Positions 1 to 9,858 of a stretch of DNA of 47,591 nt are shown piece by piece. Origin of the DNA: Stramenopiles sp. TOSAG23-6 (lineage: Eukaryota; Sar); assembly GCA_900128565.1 (NCBI GenBank), contig LT635927.1:1-47591 (forward strand), read 5' to 3'. Numbering within the stretch: the first letter of the stretch is position 1; every line of letters starts with the position of its first letter. Made by a program: the position numbers and the translations under genes. The notes under the pieces were generated by a model that saw only the letters and a program-made list of their open reading frames with translations, ran no database searches and had not been told where the DNA came from.

Positions 1-55
1 AATCTGCATATCCAAATTCATTTTCTTTCTTTTTCTTCTTTAATAACATATTCTC
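1..55. repeat. Inverted copy of TBCD 3' end at contig edge
   Basis: Bases 1-55 are the exact reverse complement of 3859-3913, inside the last codons of TBCD. Pairing stops at 56 against 3858. A perfect 55-bp inverted repeat with one arm on the first base of the sequence, replacing the expected 5' end of the same gene, looks like a fold-back chimera or misassembly rather than biology. Confidence 0.9.
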
Positions 56-3000
56 GACTTGAAACCATCTTTGATAAGTACCAAGAAGAGCCACAGTTAT
101 TAGACCCAGAATTAGAATCTATTGTCTTGCCTTTAATGAAAGGTATTCGCTCAGCTGTAATTGCGTGGGATGTCGCTGCACTGTCTGCAGAATCCACCGA
201 AACTCTTGTTCAAAAAAAAACTGAAGTTTGTGCATTTCCTTTTCAAGCATACAGAAACCCACGTTTAGATCGTTTGCTCAAGGTTGTTTACACACTATGT
301 AAGGTGAGAGGACGGAAAACTGTCGTTCGTTTGATGCCTCATGCTGTGAGTGACCTAGAACCAACTCTACGGTTATTACAGAGTCAAGATCCATGTGACT
401 GTACAACGTGGAAAACACGATATTCTCTATTACTTTGGCTTTCTATTCTTGTGCGTGTACCATTTGATTTGACTTCAATAGATTCCTTGGGTCATAAAAA
501 AGAAAACTCTGATATAAGTCTTATAAGTCGAATCATGTTCGTTGCAAAGTCATATCTCGATGATCCAAATGCTTGTAGAGATGCTGCAGCTGTACTTGTA
601 GGTCAGCTCATGACTCGACCTGATCTTGAAGATACAGAATTAAAGTTATTTTTTGAATGGGCCAATGATAAATTACAACGTCTTATCATGGGTAATGATG
701 ATGAAGATTCAATCAATGATGTAACTGTACCTTCCACACCTCATGAATCAAACGGGCGTGAAGTATTCTTAATAAGTGGTGTTTTCCATGCTCTTGTTGA
801 AATATTTAAACATGGTCATCGTGAAAATGTTTTGCAACATGTTAATATTATTTTTGATAATGTTTTGGATGCTGCGGATTCATCTACTAGGATTTCTACT
901 ACATTGCAACGGAAGATGGCATGTAAATTAGCACAACGTGTTGGCTTAGCATTTCTCCCTCCCAGAATTCCAAAATGGCGTTATGAGAGAGGTCAAAGAT
1001 CACTAGTTGCAAATCTTGAAATATTTGGAAGCTCTGAGTCTAATAAACCAACAAAACCAACAAATGCATTTGCAAACCAGAGCAATTCTGTAGATGATGA
1101 TGAAGAAGAAGATGTTGATCAAGAAGTTGAAGAACTTATTGAGGTACTTTTGTGTGGTTTACGTGACAAAAATACTGTGATCCGTTGGTCAGCCGCGAAA
1201 GGAATTGGTCGTATAACTGGCCGTTTACCTTCTAAATCACTTGCTGATGTTGTCACTCGATCTGTTGTAGAACTTATTACTGAAACAGAATCAGATGGTG
1301 CGTGGCATGGTGCATGTCTTGCGCTTGCCGAATTAGCTCGTCGGGGTTTATTGGTCCCAGAAAGATTAGAGCAAGTGACACCAATGATTGTACAAGCATT
1401 GTGCTATGATGAACGTCGTGGTGCACATAGTGTTGGGGCTCATGTCCGTGATGCAGCTTGCTATGTATGCTGGGCATTTGCTAGAGCATACAGTCCTGAG
1501 GTGATGCGTCCTCATATGTTGGAACTATCACGGGCTATGCTTGTCACCGCGACATTAGATCGGGAAGTCAATTGTCGACGTGCTGCATCTGCTGCTTTTC
1601 AGGAAAATGTTGGTAGGCAAGGTCATGAAAACTTTGCTCATGGAATTGATATTTTGACAAAAGCTGATTATCACTCTCTTGGCCTTCGCACAAATTCTTA
1701 TTTGAATATTGCGCCATATATAGCTCAGTACGATGAATATCGACATTCTCTTGTGGATCATTTGCTTCACACAAAACTGCGTCATTGGGATAAAGAACTA
1801 CGACAACTATCTTCCCGTGCTTTACATAATATTGCTCCATTAGATCCTACATACTTTGTTGAAGTTGTACTACCAACACTAATTCCATGGACACTTAATG
1901 ATCAAGTATTTGTTCGTCATGGCGCTTGTCTTGCCATTGCGGAAGTTGTATTGGCTTTGTCTCAACCACCGCATGAACATGCACAGAAATTGTTAGGTGA
2001 AACAATGCTATCTCAAATCCGCAATATTACAATGAAGGTAGAAAAGGCTCGAATGTATCGTGGACGTGGTGCATATCTAATGCGTGAATCTGTTTGTCGA
2101 CTCATATTTGCTATGGCTGAGGCAAGCCATCCATTAAGTCGACGTGCTCAATTACGTTTACTGAAAAGCATTTTTGAAAATTTGTGTCAAGCTCGTGAAG
2201 AAACACAAACGCTTGCAGTGGAAGCTTTAGGAGCTTTTTCGCATGAATACTTTAATACGTGTGATTCGAAGGATTCTGCTGAACTAATACCTGTCGTAGT
2301 TTTACCACTTATCGAGCAAGTGTCAGAGGAAGTCACGTCAGTTCGTCGAGGAGCTAGTCTTGGTCTTGGCGCTCTTCCACGCAATCTCATTGCACATGAC
2401 TCAGATGTTGTAGAAAAAGTATTGGCTACACTTATATTGGCCACACAATTAGAAATTGAAATAGATCTTCAAGATGCAGAATCTAGACGAGATGCTATTC
2501 GTGGTTTAGTAGGTTTCTGTTGTGAACTCGGCGTTGGCGTCGGCGGTCTTTCGCCTACACAGGGAATCAGAGCTTTCGATTCTTTAATGAATTGTCTAAA
2601 TGATTATAGTGTAACCGATCGTGGCGATGTTGGTTCATTTGTACGCAAGGCCGCCATTATTGGTTTAGAAAAACTAGTTACAATGTTGGTTGGTGCAGAG
2701 TTAAATAATTCCAATAGTGCTCATCAAGAGGAGCTTGTAAAAACTAAATGGGGTGTAGCCAAAGTCCAACGTTGGTTAGCCGAGGGCACTCGTTGTCGTG
2801 TTATCTTTAAGAGCCCTCAAGAAGGTGCGACCCATTTTGAAAATGGTGTTACTGTTATTGATAGAGATATGATTGATTTCAACTCCTCTGAAACATTACC
2901 TGAAAAAAGTTTGAGTGGCACACAGAATATATCTCGACGTGTAGTATTCACGGGTGCGATGAGTAAGAAATTGATGGATGGTCTCTTACGACAGGCTTGT

Positions 3001-3939
3001 GAAAAGATTGATAGTGTTCGTGAATCAGCATGTAAAGTATTTCATCATCTACTTCATATGTCTAATCCGTCATTTCTTCCAGACCTTGAAGATAGATTGG
3101 CCCTAGAGAGAATATTTCCGAAAAAACTAAATGATACAATTAATTGGTCCTCTATGGCACAAACAACACCATATATGCAGCGTGTTTTACATCTTCCTTC
3201 GTATCGCTTTACAGTTGCATCGGGACTTGCTATCAGTTGTGGACTGGTAAATACACGAACAACCGTGGCGGCCGCATCAGAAGCATTTATCGCATGGACT
3301 AGAGATTGTGAAAATATAAGTAACAAATCCGAAGGTGCTGAAGCGGTACAAGCATTGAGTATGGACTTATTAACGGTGCTTAGGCAACATGCAGGTGATA
3401 ATCGTGTGATAATTCCAGTGCTACAGACTTTAACGTTGATAATGGATAAAGGATGGTGTAATGCATTGTATCCTCCTTTTTCATTCTGGGAAAATCTCAG
3501 AGATATCATAAAAAATGAGGTCAATTCACATGCTCGTGATGCTCTGAAATTGATTGCTGTTGTAAGTACTTTTCATGCTCTATTATCATTTCCTGGCCCA
3601 GCAAGGTCAGAAGCCGTGAGAGGTCTTCTTGTATTTATGTTGAACAGTTTTCCGAAAATTCGACGTCTTTCTGCACAAAAGTTATTTGAAGCATTATGCG
3701 CCGACCCTGAATTTCTTGAAAATGAAAGTGTTTTTGAAAAAGTCATTGGAATACTTTCAAACACAGCTTGGGATCAAGATATTGATAAATGTAGAGCGGA
3801 GCGAAATGAGCTGTATCCACTTCTACTTGGAATTCCGGCACCAAAAATAGTTGAACGAGAGAATATGTTATTAAAGAAGAAAAAGAAAGAAAATGAATTT
3901 GGATATGCAGATTTGGTTCGAGATATGCATAGTTTTTAA
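55..3939 (+). CDS. TBCD: Tubulin-folding cofactor D (TBCD), 5' partial
   Basis: HEAT/ARM-repeat chaperone that captures beta-tubulin and works with cofactors C and E in making and recycling tubulin heterodimers; cytosolic and often centrosomal or ciliary. Nearly the whole length resembles animal TBCD: KYQEEPQLLDPELE, LLLWLS..VPFD, ARDAAAVLV, an acidic loop followed by TVIRWSAAKGIGR, WHGACLALAELARRGLL, NVRDAACYVCWAFARAY, CRRAASAAFQENVGRQG, and the C-terminal SNTAWD..RAERNEL. The frame stays open upstream of the ATG at 127 and already matches the family from about 70, so that ATG is internal. About 60 N-terminal residues are missing. The first 55 bases of the window are an inverted copy of the gene's own 3' end, which explains why the true 5' end is absent. 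No intron is visible in 3.9 kb. It ends 47 bp from the convergent protease gene. Confidence 0.95.
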   Translation, partial: RLETIFDKYQEEPQLLDPELESIVLPLMKGIRSAVIAWDVAALSAESTETLVQKKTEVCAFPFQAYRNPRLDRLLKVVYTLCKVRGRKTVVRLMPHAVSDLEPTLRLLQSQDPCDCTTWKTRYSLLLWLSILVRVPFDLTSIDSLGHKKENSDISLISRIMFVAKSYLDDPNACRDAAAVLVGQLMTRPDLEDTELKLFFEWANDKLQRLIMGNDDEDSINDVTVPSTPHESNGREVFLISGVFHALVEIFKHGHRENVLQHVNIIFDNVLDAADSSTRISTTLQRKMACKLAQRVGLAFLPPRIPKWRYERGQRSLVANLEIFGSSESNKPTKPTNAFANQSNSVDDDEEEDVDQEVEELIEVLLCGLRDKNTVIRWSAAKGIGRITGRLPSKSLADVVTRSVVELITETESDGAWHGACLALAELARRGLLVPERLEQVTPMIVQALCYDERRGAHSVGAHVRDAACYVCWAFARAYSPEVMRPHMLELSRAMLVTATLDREVNCRRAASAAFQENVGRQGHENFAHGIDILTKADYHSLGLRTNSYLNIAPYIAQYDEYRHSLVDHLLHTKLRHWDKELRQLSSRALHNIAPLDPTYFVEVVLPTLIPWTLNDQVFVRHGACLAIAEVVLALSQPPHEHAQKLLGETMLSQIRNITMKVEKARMYRGRGAYLMRESVCRLIFAMAEASHPLSRRAQLRLLKSIFENLCQAREETQTLAVEALGAFSHEYFNTCDSKDSAELIPVVVLPLIEQVSEEVTSVRRGASLGLGALPRNLIAHDSDVVEKVLATLILATQLEIEIDLQDAESRRDAIRGLVGFCCELGVGVGGLSPTQGIRAFDSLMNCLNDYSVTDRGDVGSFVRKAAIIGLEKLVTMLVGAELNNSNSAHQEELVKTKWGVAKVQRWLAEGTRCRVIFKSPQEGATHFENGVTVIDRDMIDFNSSETLPEKSLSGTQNISRRVVFTGAMSKKLMDGLLRQACEKIDSVRESACKVFHHLLHMSNPSFLPDLEDRLALERIFPKKLNDTINWSSMAQTTPYMQRVLHLPSYRFTVASGLAISCGLVNTRTTVAAASEAFIAWTRDCENISNKSEGAEAVQALSMDLLTVLRQHAGDNRVIIPVLQTLTLIMDKGWCNALYPPFSFWENLRDIIKNEVNSHARDALKLIAVVSTFHALLSFPGPARSEAVRGLLVFMLNSFPKIRRLSAQKLFEALCADPEFLENESVFEKVIGILSNTAWDQDIDKCRAERNELYPLLLGIPAPKIVERENMLLKKKKKENEFGYADLVRDMHSF
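3859..3913. repeat. Partner arm of 55-bp inverted repeat
   Basis: This is the native copy, in frame within the lysine-rich C-terminus of TBCD. Its reverse complement is found exactly at 1-55. Confidence 0.9.
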
Positions 3940-3986
3940 TTGGAGAAGAATATAATATAAAAAATATGGAATGATTTATTTTTATA

Positions 3987-6900
3987 TTATGCATCTGCAT
4001 CTCCAAATTCATGTACATCCGAACTTGTATTACTCTTATTACTTTTCGCTACTTCGCACACATCAACCTTTTTATCTTCTTTTTCTTCAACATCATCTTC
4101 ATCGATGTCAATATTATATGATGGATTTGAAAAGTACATAGACCTATTATTTGCTTCAACTGAACCCAGTTTTTCATTATTTTTGTCTACCATTTCAACT
4201 TCAGCAATAGGGAAACATGCAGAGTTGCTTTTACGAATTTGTGTGAGACGGCGTTTATCTAGAGCCGATGCCTTCAGAGGATCATCGCCTTCCCCACGCA
4301 TGCTATTAGATTTCTCTAACTTTGCAGCTGCCCAAAGATCAAGAAAAGAAAATCCAGGAGGGGCAGGGGGAGGTAACTTGTATAAATTATGGGCTTTAAC
4401 TTTTCGATCATACATAAGTTCCCTCTGATGACGTACGCGATAAAGAGCAAGTGCCTTCCATGATCCAATACCAGCAAAAAATACCATCACCCCAGCAACA
4501 AGTGATAAGTATACATATGTTACAAGAGAACCAACAATATAATCACTATAGTCATCTCGAGTTCCCGAAAACTCAAGAACTTTTGCAAGATTAGAAAGAT
4601 CTTCATCAGACATATCTGCAACAGCTGTTTTTACAATGTCAATCTTTAATAATACTGAAAGTGCAACACCAAATAGAAGTATTCCAAATATTATTTCTAC
4701 CCATTTGAACCACAAGAGAATTTTACGACCAGTTGTGCCACGTGTCTCTATAACACTAGAATCATTTCCATCTTTATCTTTTCGTGGAATAGGAGGATAT
4801 CGAGCAGTCATATAATGTGCATACCATCCGATTAAAGAAGTAATCATCAACACACTCGCTGGACCAAGAAGCATAATCATAATCCAAGTTGGTATTGTTT
4901 CAGTTGATATCAAATAACTAGACCATGAAGTAACTATTAATCCAAAGCAGAATGTTATTATATTGGATACCATCATCAAATTAAGTACCAAATTTTTGAA
5001 TGTAAGAATGCGAGCAGATACTGTAACAGCAAGCACAATAGTCAATAAAGTTAGAGAAGCAACAGAAATCAATGTATAAAACCAATGACTCGATTCTTCT
5101 ATAAATTTGTCTAAAGCAGCACCATATTCTAACACATGATACTCCTCTTTCGCATATAAGTATTTATAGGCTTCCCAGTACTCAACTATAGCACGTGAAA
5201 AGAAATCTTTAAAAGCAAGGAAAATTATTAAAATAGATACAATGCCTAGCAGTGATACAATATTAATGTAGAAATACAAAAGAGTTTTCAGATTTGGTTT
5301 TGAATCAGCGATGACCAAGATACCGAGGATAGAATACACTAAATTATAAAAAGCAAAAAAACTAAGCACTGGTATTTGTCGAAAAGAACCTGACCATGTT
5401 TCAACTTCATCCCTCGAAATTAGTATAATCAATATTATCAGCACAAGGCCAAAAAGTAGCCATACAATATTTAAAATGAAGAGAGTCCACGAAAGACAAC
5501 TGCAACCATCTTTGTGTCGAATTTTCCATACTTCCATTTTTTCACGCCATTGTTGATAAGTACTACTATCAGAAATCTCACCATGTTTCACATCAAGCCC
5601 ACAACAAAGTTTCATCCGGATCGAAAGAGGCCGACGAACTCTGCGACAGCAACAGAGCACAATGAAAAATAAAAATGGAATAATTACAATTACCGAAAAT
5701 AAAATCCATTCCAGTAAGATTGAAGATTCACCATAAAGAGTCCCAGAGGTATCTTCCATATCACAGAATTGCTTTGGTATAGGACACATGAAAGATCCTG
5801 TAAATCCAGGAATAAAAATCTTTCCACCGCCTGAGGGGCATTGATACCAAGCTTTCCCAAACCTATTGCGTATCATAACTTGTAAATATGTTGGAGTAAA
5901 ACAATTCATCGCATAACATAGTCCATATGACGCAATTGTAGGTGAAAATTTAGGTGATCCTAGTTCTACTAATGAAGATTGAAAACATCTACAGTTCTTA
6001 CAATGACTCTGTCCACCAAATTTTTCAATATCAGTACTCAATGTAGAAAATAATTTTGAGAAATCCATCTTTACATTTGGAGCACTCATTAATTTATTTG
6101 ATGTTGAGCTTGGTTTTTCATCTTGACAATTCCAATATCCTACACGAACAGGAACATAATCCATGCTATCTGAAAATCCACCGACACTATCTCCAGAGCC
6201 ATAATATCTATACCAAGAGGGTAATGCAGGATGATCTGGATTCCTATAGATTTTAAGAGGCGCCGTAGGTGAACTACCACCAGGTGAAGAAAAATTCTCC
6301 GGTGCTTGAAAATCACCATTAGGCCAACGAAATACATTACATCGTGCACTCATTCTATTATCAGAAGTACACCCAGTTGCATTTGGATCACTTAAATCCT
6401 TACAAACATATTCAGAACTCCAATCTTCAACAGGATTATTACTATTTACAAAAGTACATCCCTGGTGTCGACCCCACCGCAAATAACCAGGTGTACGAAT
6501 TCTAGCAGTTTCAACACCAGTCTTAGTATCGCTAGAAAAAAGACTTGAATCTGCATTTTTTTCTTCTTTAGCAGTTTTATCTAGAAGTCGACCACCCACA
6601 GCAAAATTACCATTCTTGTCTTTTCGGACAATGTACTGTCGCGTATCCTCAAACCAAGCTAATGTTATATCAGAAAGGTAAGGCTCACCTGTGCCACTGC
6701 CATACGACATTAATTCTGGTCCCATTAATCGACTTTCCCAGTGACTGCCACGTCCAAGGACTAAATCTTCCATAGGCATACCATCCATAGTAGGACATCC
6801 ATACTGTTCACGCACTGTAGACAAGACCAAAGGAGTAATAACTTTCAATGCTAATTTTGGGAACTTACCATCATTTGTAGTACCTGACCAGACACCCACG

Positions 6901-7865
6901 GGAAGTTGCTCTGATCCCCATTGTTCTGGTTTAGATACACCATTTAAACACTTTCCATCTTCCTTACGTTTTGAGTCAGTGCATGTAGTATCATCCTGTA
7001 TAAACAATGAAGGAGTTCTTGTAGGATCACAACAACCAAGTAGATGAAATGTCTCGTGTAATGACAATTTACGTTCCTCTTGTTGTACATCAGGAACAAG
7101 AGTGTTTGCTACATCAATCCCTTCAGGAACTATATTATGAAAACCAACTGTACAACGACCATATTGGTCATATTGAACACAGTAAGCAAAACCCGATACC
7201 GATGCTGTAGGATGTGACTGCATCGTTACATATATAACAAGATCAGTATCATCATAATGAATTTTACCTTGATTATCTCGCTTAATAACTGCAGTAGGAA
7301 ACGATAGTAAGGCTGTTTCATCTACTGTAATACCATTTTTCACTGAATTAATAGTAAACGCGTCTTTGATGTAAGAACCAGTCCAAGAAGCAAGACGCTT
7401 CACAACAGCAATGTTTTCGGTTGTGAGAACATTTCCCTTTTTGCACACAAAAGAACAAGGTTGATCATTCCGCAAGCTACACGGATCAACAGTTTCATTC
7501 ACGGAGAAGCACTGACCAGTTCCTTTTACACCAGTCTCTAAAAAGTCAAACACGTAAGTTGTGCGGAAACTGTTGACAGTATTTTTAAGCGCTTCTGACT
7601 TCAAACGCATTGAAGGTGAATAATATCGTAAACCTCCATTAAATTCTACATCTGAGGCATATTCTTCTATTTTAATACTAGTTCTTCGACGGTTTTGTTG
7701 ATTAGTGTGCTCTGAAATAACAAGGTCATTGTGGTAATCTTCGAACCTGGTAACTGGGGTTATCGAGTGGAAGTGACCCGAGAACACGGACGTTCGGTTC
7801 ACAAGCGAAGAAGCTCTACAAATTCCAACACAAACAGCAGCAATGTAAAAGATTAAGGCATTCAT
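3987..7865 (-). CDS. Leishmanolysin-like (M8) metalloprotease with C-terminal polytopic membrane domain
   Basis: Surface zinc protease of the gp63/leishmanolysin family, 1292 aa. A hydrophobic signal peptide (about residues 1-19) leads into a Cys-rich ectodomain. The zinc site is HETFH at 270-274. A distal His near 375 lies in GSHWESRLMGPELMSYG, which also holds the Met-turn, as in the M8 family. Cys pairs follow up to about residue 700. From about 716 to 1130 there are roughly nine predicted membrane helices; after the first they look like two four-helix units with tetraspanin-like spacing. The last 160 residues are a charged, probably cytosolic tail. Typical gp63 proteins have a GPI anchor or a single TM, so this architecture is odd. 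The protease call is firm; the membrane-domain family is inference. It diverges from the syntaxin gene with 328 bp between starts. Confidence 0.9.
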   Translation of the reverse strand: MNALIFYIAAVCVGICRASSLVNRTSVFSGHFHSITPVTRFEDYHNDLVISEHTNQQNRRRTSIKIEEYASDVEFNGGLRYYSPSMRLKSEALKNTVNSFRTTYVFDFLETGVKGTGQCFSVNETVDPCSLRNDQPCSFVCKKGNVLTTENIAVVKRLASWTGSYIKDAFTINSVKNGITVDETALLSFPTAVIKRDNQGKIHYDDTDLVIYVTMQSHPTASVSGFAYCVQYDQYGRCTVGFHNIVPEGIDVANTLVPDVQQEERKLSLHETFHLLGCCDPTRTPSLFIQDDTTCTDSKRKEDGKCLNGVSKPEQWGSEQLPVGVWSGTTNDGKFPKLALKVITPLVLSTVREQYGCPTMDGMPMEDLVLGRGSHWESRLMGPELMSYGSGTGEPYLSDITLAWFEDTRQYIVRKDKNGNFAVGGRLLDKTAKEEKNADSSLFSSDTKTGVETARIRTPGYLRWGRHQGCTFVNSNNPVEDWSSEYVCKDLSDPNATGCTSDNRMSARCNVFRWPNGDFQAPENFSSPGGSSPTAPLKIYRNPDHPALPSWYRYYGSGDSVGGFSDSMDYVPVRVGYWNCQDEKPSSTSNKLMSAPNVKMDFSKLFSTLSTDIEKFGGQSHCKNCRCFQSSLVELGSPKFSPTIASYGLCYAMNCFTPTYLQVMIRNRFGKAWYQCPSGGGKIFIPGFTGSFMCPIPKQFCDMEDTSGTLYGESSILLEWILFSVIVIIPFLFFIVLCCCRRVRRPLSIRMKLCCGLDVKHGEISDSSTYQQWREKMEVWKIRHKDGCSCLSWTLFILNIVWLLFGLVLIILIILISRDEVETWSGSFRQIPVLSFFAFYNLVYSILGILVIADSKPNLKTLLYFYINIVSLLGIVSILIIFLAFKDFFSRAIVEYWEAYKYLYAKEEYHVLEYGAALDKFIEESSHWFYTLISVASLTLLTIVLAVTVSARILTFKNLVLNLMMVSNIITFCFGLIVTSWSSYLISTETIPTWIMIMLLGPASVLMITSLIGWYAHYMTARYPPIPRKDKDGNDSSVIETRGTTGRKILLWFKWVEIIFGILLFGVALSVLLKIDIVKTAVADMSDEDLSNLAKVLEFSGTRDDYSDYIVGSLVTYVYLSLVAGVMVFFAGIGSWKALALYRVRHQRELMYDRKVKAHNLYKLPPPAPPGFSFLDLWAAAKLEKSNSMRGEGDDPLKASALDKRRLTQIRKSNSACFPIAEVEMVDKNNEKLGSVEANNRSMYFSNPSYNIDIDEDDVEEKEDKKVDVCEVAKSNKSNTSSDVHEFGDADA

Positions 7866-8193
7866 AATGCTAAAGCAATGCCCTTTCTCAAACCTTTTTG
7901 GCTTATTTTCTAAAAATAGACTGTTTTAAACTCGCTTCCATGGGCTCGTCGTCAAATAATTTTTTGAATTTGGAATTGAAAAAAAATAGGGATCATTGAT
8001 CACTTTTTGGAGCAACGCATACAATCTCCTTTTCTTCAACGAAGTTCTCCTCTAGGCACATCATTTTAGATTAAATCAGTTGAGGGAAGTTTTCCCAAAT
8101 AAGCAAAGCAGGCGAGATTTTTCTGAAGAATAACTTTAGATTCATATAAATATCTGGGTATATATTATAGAGACGAGTATATAATACTGTCCA
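7866..8193. promoter_or_regulatory. Divergent intergenic region, protease/syntaxin
   Basis: AT-rich, 328 bp between two start codons. TATA-like stretches lie at about 8158-8166 and 8180-8186, just upstream of the syntaxin ATG. No ORF or RNA gene is seen. It presumably acts as a bidirectional promoter. Confidence 0.5.
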
Positions 8194-9069
8194 ATGTCGT
8201 TCCAAGATTTTGGTAGTGGAGTTGGTGGCGGTAGAAGACGTAACTCTTCAACCAGCGCACCATTATCATCGTATCAAAATTCTGGCTTGGAATATCAGCA
8301 AAATTGCCATACAATAAACTCAATGCTAAAGAATTATTCGGTTCTGATTAGTAAAATTCAAGGTTTATGTCAGAGTATGGAAAATGGAAAGAACCTCAAA
8401 AAAACAGATCTTGCTAAAATGCACAGTTCTTCTCAGGAAGCGAATACTATAGCAAATGATATCAACAAGAAAATGACGACCTTTTCCGTATTCTATAAAC
8501 GTGGACAGCTGTCTAAAGCAGAAAAAAAGAATCGCCGTCAACAACATAGAATGTTTTTGAAGGATTCGGAAGCTTTACAAAGTAGGTTTGAACAAGTCAT
8601 ACGCGAAGCTTTGCACGCAGAACAAGAGTATATTGCTCGTGTGAAAGCACATGGTGGATATATCGATAGTTACAATGTTGGAGTAGAAAAAGATATGGCG
8701 TTGGAAACTGATCGCTTGATACAAACGCAGGAACTAGAAGACGAAATCTCTTTTACTGAGTCCATGATCGATGAGCGGAGTAGGGGTATTGAAAACATCC
8801 ACAAAGAATTAAATGTTGTTAGTCAAACATTTCAGGATTTACATCAAATTATAATGGCACAGCGTCCTGATATAGAAAATATTGAATATAACATTGAACA
8901 CGCAGGAGTCCAAGCAGCTGGTGGACTAAAACACGTGAGAGAAGCGAGTGCGTATCAAAAATCTCGACGTAAAACTCTTATGTGTTTACTCTCATGTTGT
9001 TTCTTGACTTTAGCTTCTATTATGATATATTTTTGGTTAATTAGTAATTCACAGAAAAAGATAAAATGA
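8194..9069 (+). CDS. Qa-SNARE (syntaxin, endosomal Pep12/syntaxin-7-like)
   Basis: Membrane-fusion t-SNARE, 291 aa. An N-terminal helical Habc-like region (about 35-150) is followed by a SNARE motif at about 172-240 (MIDERSRGIENIHKELNVV, then IENIEYNIEHA). The zero-layer glutamine falls at about Q223 (MAQRPD) when aligned with animal syntaxins. A Cys-rich C-terminal anchor spans about 261-283, with a short basic lumenal tail. Length and order are typical for syntaxins. The short loop and lack of an N-terminal extension fit the endosomal or plasma-membrane Qa group, but the exact subfamily is not certain. It converges on RPB11 with 77 bp between stops. Confidence 0.9.
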   Translation: MSFQDFGSGVGGGRRRNSSTSAPLSSYQNSGLEYQQNCHTINSMLKNYSVLISKIQGLCQSMENGKNLKKTDLAKMHSSSQEANTIANDINKKMTTFSVFYKRGQLSKAEKKNRRQQHRMFLKDSEALQSRFEQVIREALHAEQEYIARVKAHGGYIDSYNVGVEKDMALETDRLIQTQELEDEISFTESMIDERSRGIENIHKELNVVSQTFQDLHQIIMAQRPDIENIEYNIEHAGVQAAGGLKHVREASAYQKSRRKTLMCLLSCCFLTLASIMIYFWLISNSQKKIK

Positions 9070-9146
9070 ATAGAAGAATAAAATTAAGTACAATGTAGAT
9101 AGTCTGGCTTCAGTTTATAGTGTCTAAATATTATTTCAAATATGTA

Positions 9147-9545
9147 TTAGTGATCTCCTTCATTTGGAAGATCACCAAATGCATCTTGATTCCTTTGTTT
9201 ATATGCTTCTACAGCATTTACAAATTTTGACTGTGTTTCAATAACTTCCGCACGAAGATTTCGTAGTGAGTGCGCAAACGAGTCTGTTGGATTATAATTG
9301 TCATTTTTTGTCTGTAATTTAATTTCAAGGTCATTAACTAAGGGATGTGGAACTTTATAACCAGCGAACATATTTTCAGTGTCACGAAGTAGCTCCATGC
9401 GAATAATATTCCCAAGAGTATGGTCTTCCTTCAGTAACGTAAACGTAGCAGCATTCGCAAGACCAGGATCTCTGGTAAATGTTATCTTTTTTTCCCCTGC
9501 CTCTTCATCTAGAACTATTGCCTCGAGTCTATCAGGAGCGTTCAT
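9147..9545 (-). CDS. POLR2J: RNA polymerase II subunit RPB11
   Basis: Small core subunit of RNA polymerase II that pairs with RPB3, the counterpart of the bacterial alpha dimer. The 132-aa protein carries the family signatures MNAPDR, EKKITFTRD, FTLLKEDHTLGNIIR, MFAGYKVPHPL and LEIKLQT near the expected positions. It is slightly longer than the human protein (117 aa) owing to an acidic C-terminal tail. It is a single exon starting at the conserved MNAP. It diverges from the Rsm22 gene. Confidence 0.96.
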   Translation of the reverse strand: MNAPDRLEAIVLDEEAGEKKITFTRDPGLANAATFTLLKEDHTLGNIIRMELLRDTENMFAGYKVPHPLVNDLEIKLQTKNDNYNPTDSFAHSLRNLRAEVIETQSKFVNAVEAYKQRNQDAFGDLPNEGDH

Positions 9546-9858
9546 GTTTACTGATATAAGAGCAAGGTTACTATACTAATTGCTGTAATGAACTATTAGC
9601 GTTCAAGAATACGTACGAGTAGAGCAATCGAGTTTATATTTCCTCGTTCTAAGTTGTTCACAAACACATGCGAATCGGAATGTACTCTCGTGAACGTCAA
9701 TCGATCATCGACTCGATCGATCAAGGCTGTTACCGGGTAACTACAATGAGTTCAGTTCAAAAAAATATTTTTTTTGTCTAAAAAGCCTAAAAATACGCAC
9801 GTTTGGCAGTGGAACTTTTAAAAAAATCTTTTCCGTATATTTAAAGAAAGGGACAAGG
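9546..9858. promoter_or_regulatory. Divergent intergenic region, RPB11/Rsm22
   Basis: 313 bp without an ORF. It contains a cluster of overlapping ATCGAT/GATC words at 9701-9723 and an AT-rich stretch next to the Rsm22 start. No RNA gene seen. Confidence 0.45.

Noticed and set aside
127-129. ATG at 127 as the TBCD start
   Set aside because: The frame is open upstream and residues before this Met already match the TBCD family (KYQEEPQLLDPELE), so it is an internal Met.
3054-3524. Antisense ORF of 156 codons inside TBCD
   Set aside because: It lies opposite a well-conserved gene, shows no recognisable motif and has the composition expected of an antisense shadow.
3743-4018. Minus-strand ORF of 91 codons across the TBCD/protease junction
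   Set aside because: It overlaps both genes' ends. Its resemblance to the start of the window is explained by the 55-bp inverted copy.
4105-4428. Plus-strand ORF of 107 codons within the protease gene
   Set aside because: It is antisense to the cytosolic tail and a TM region of the protease, with no independent support.
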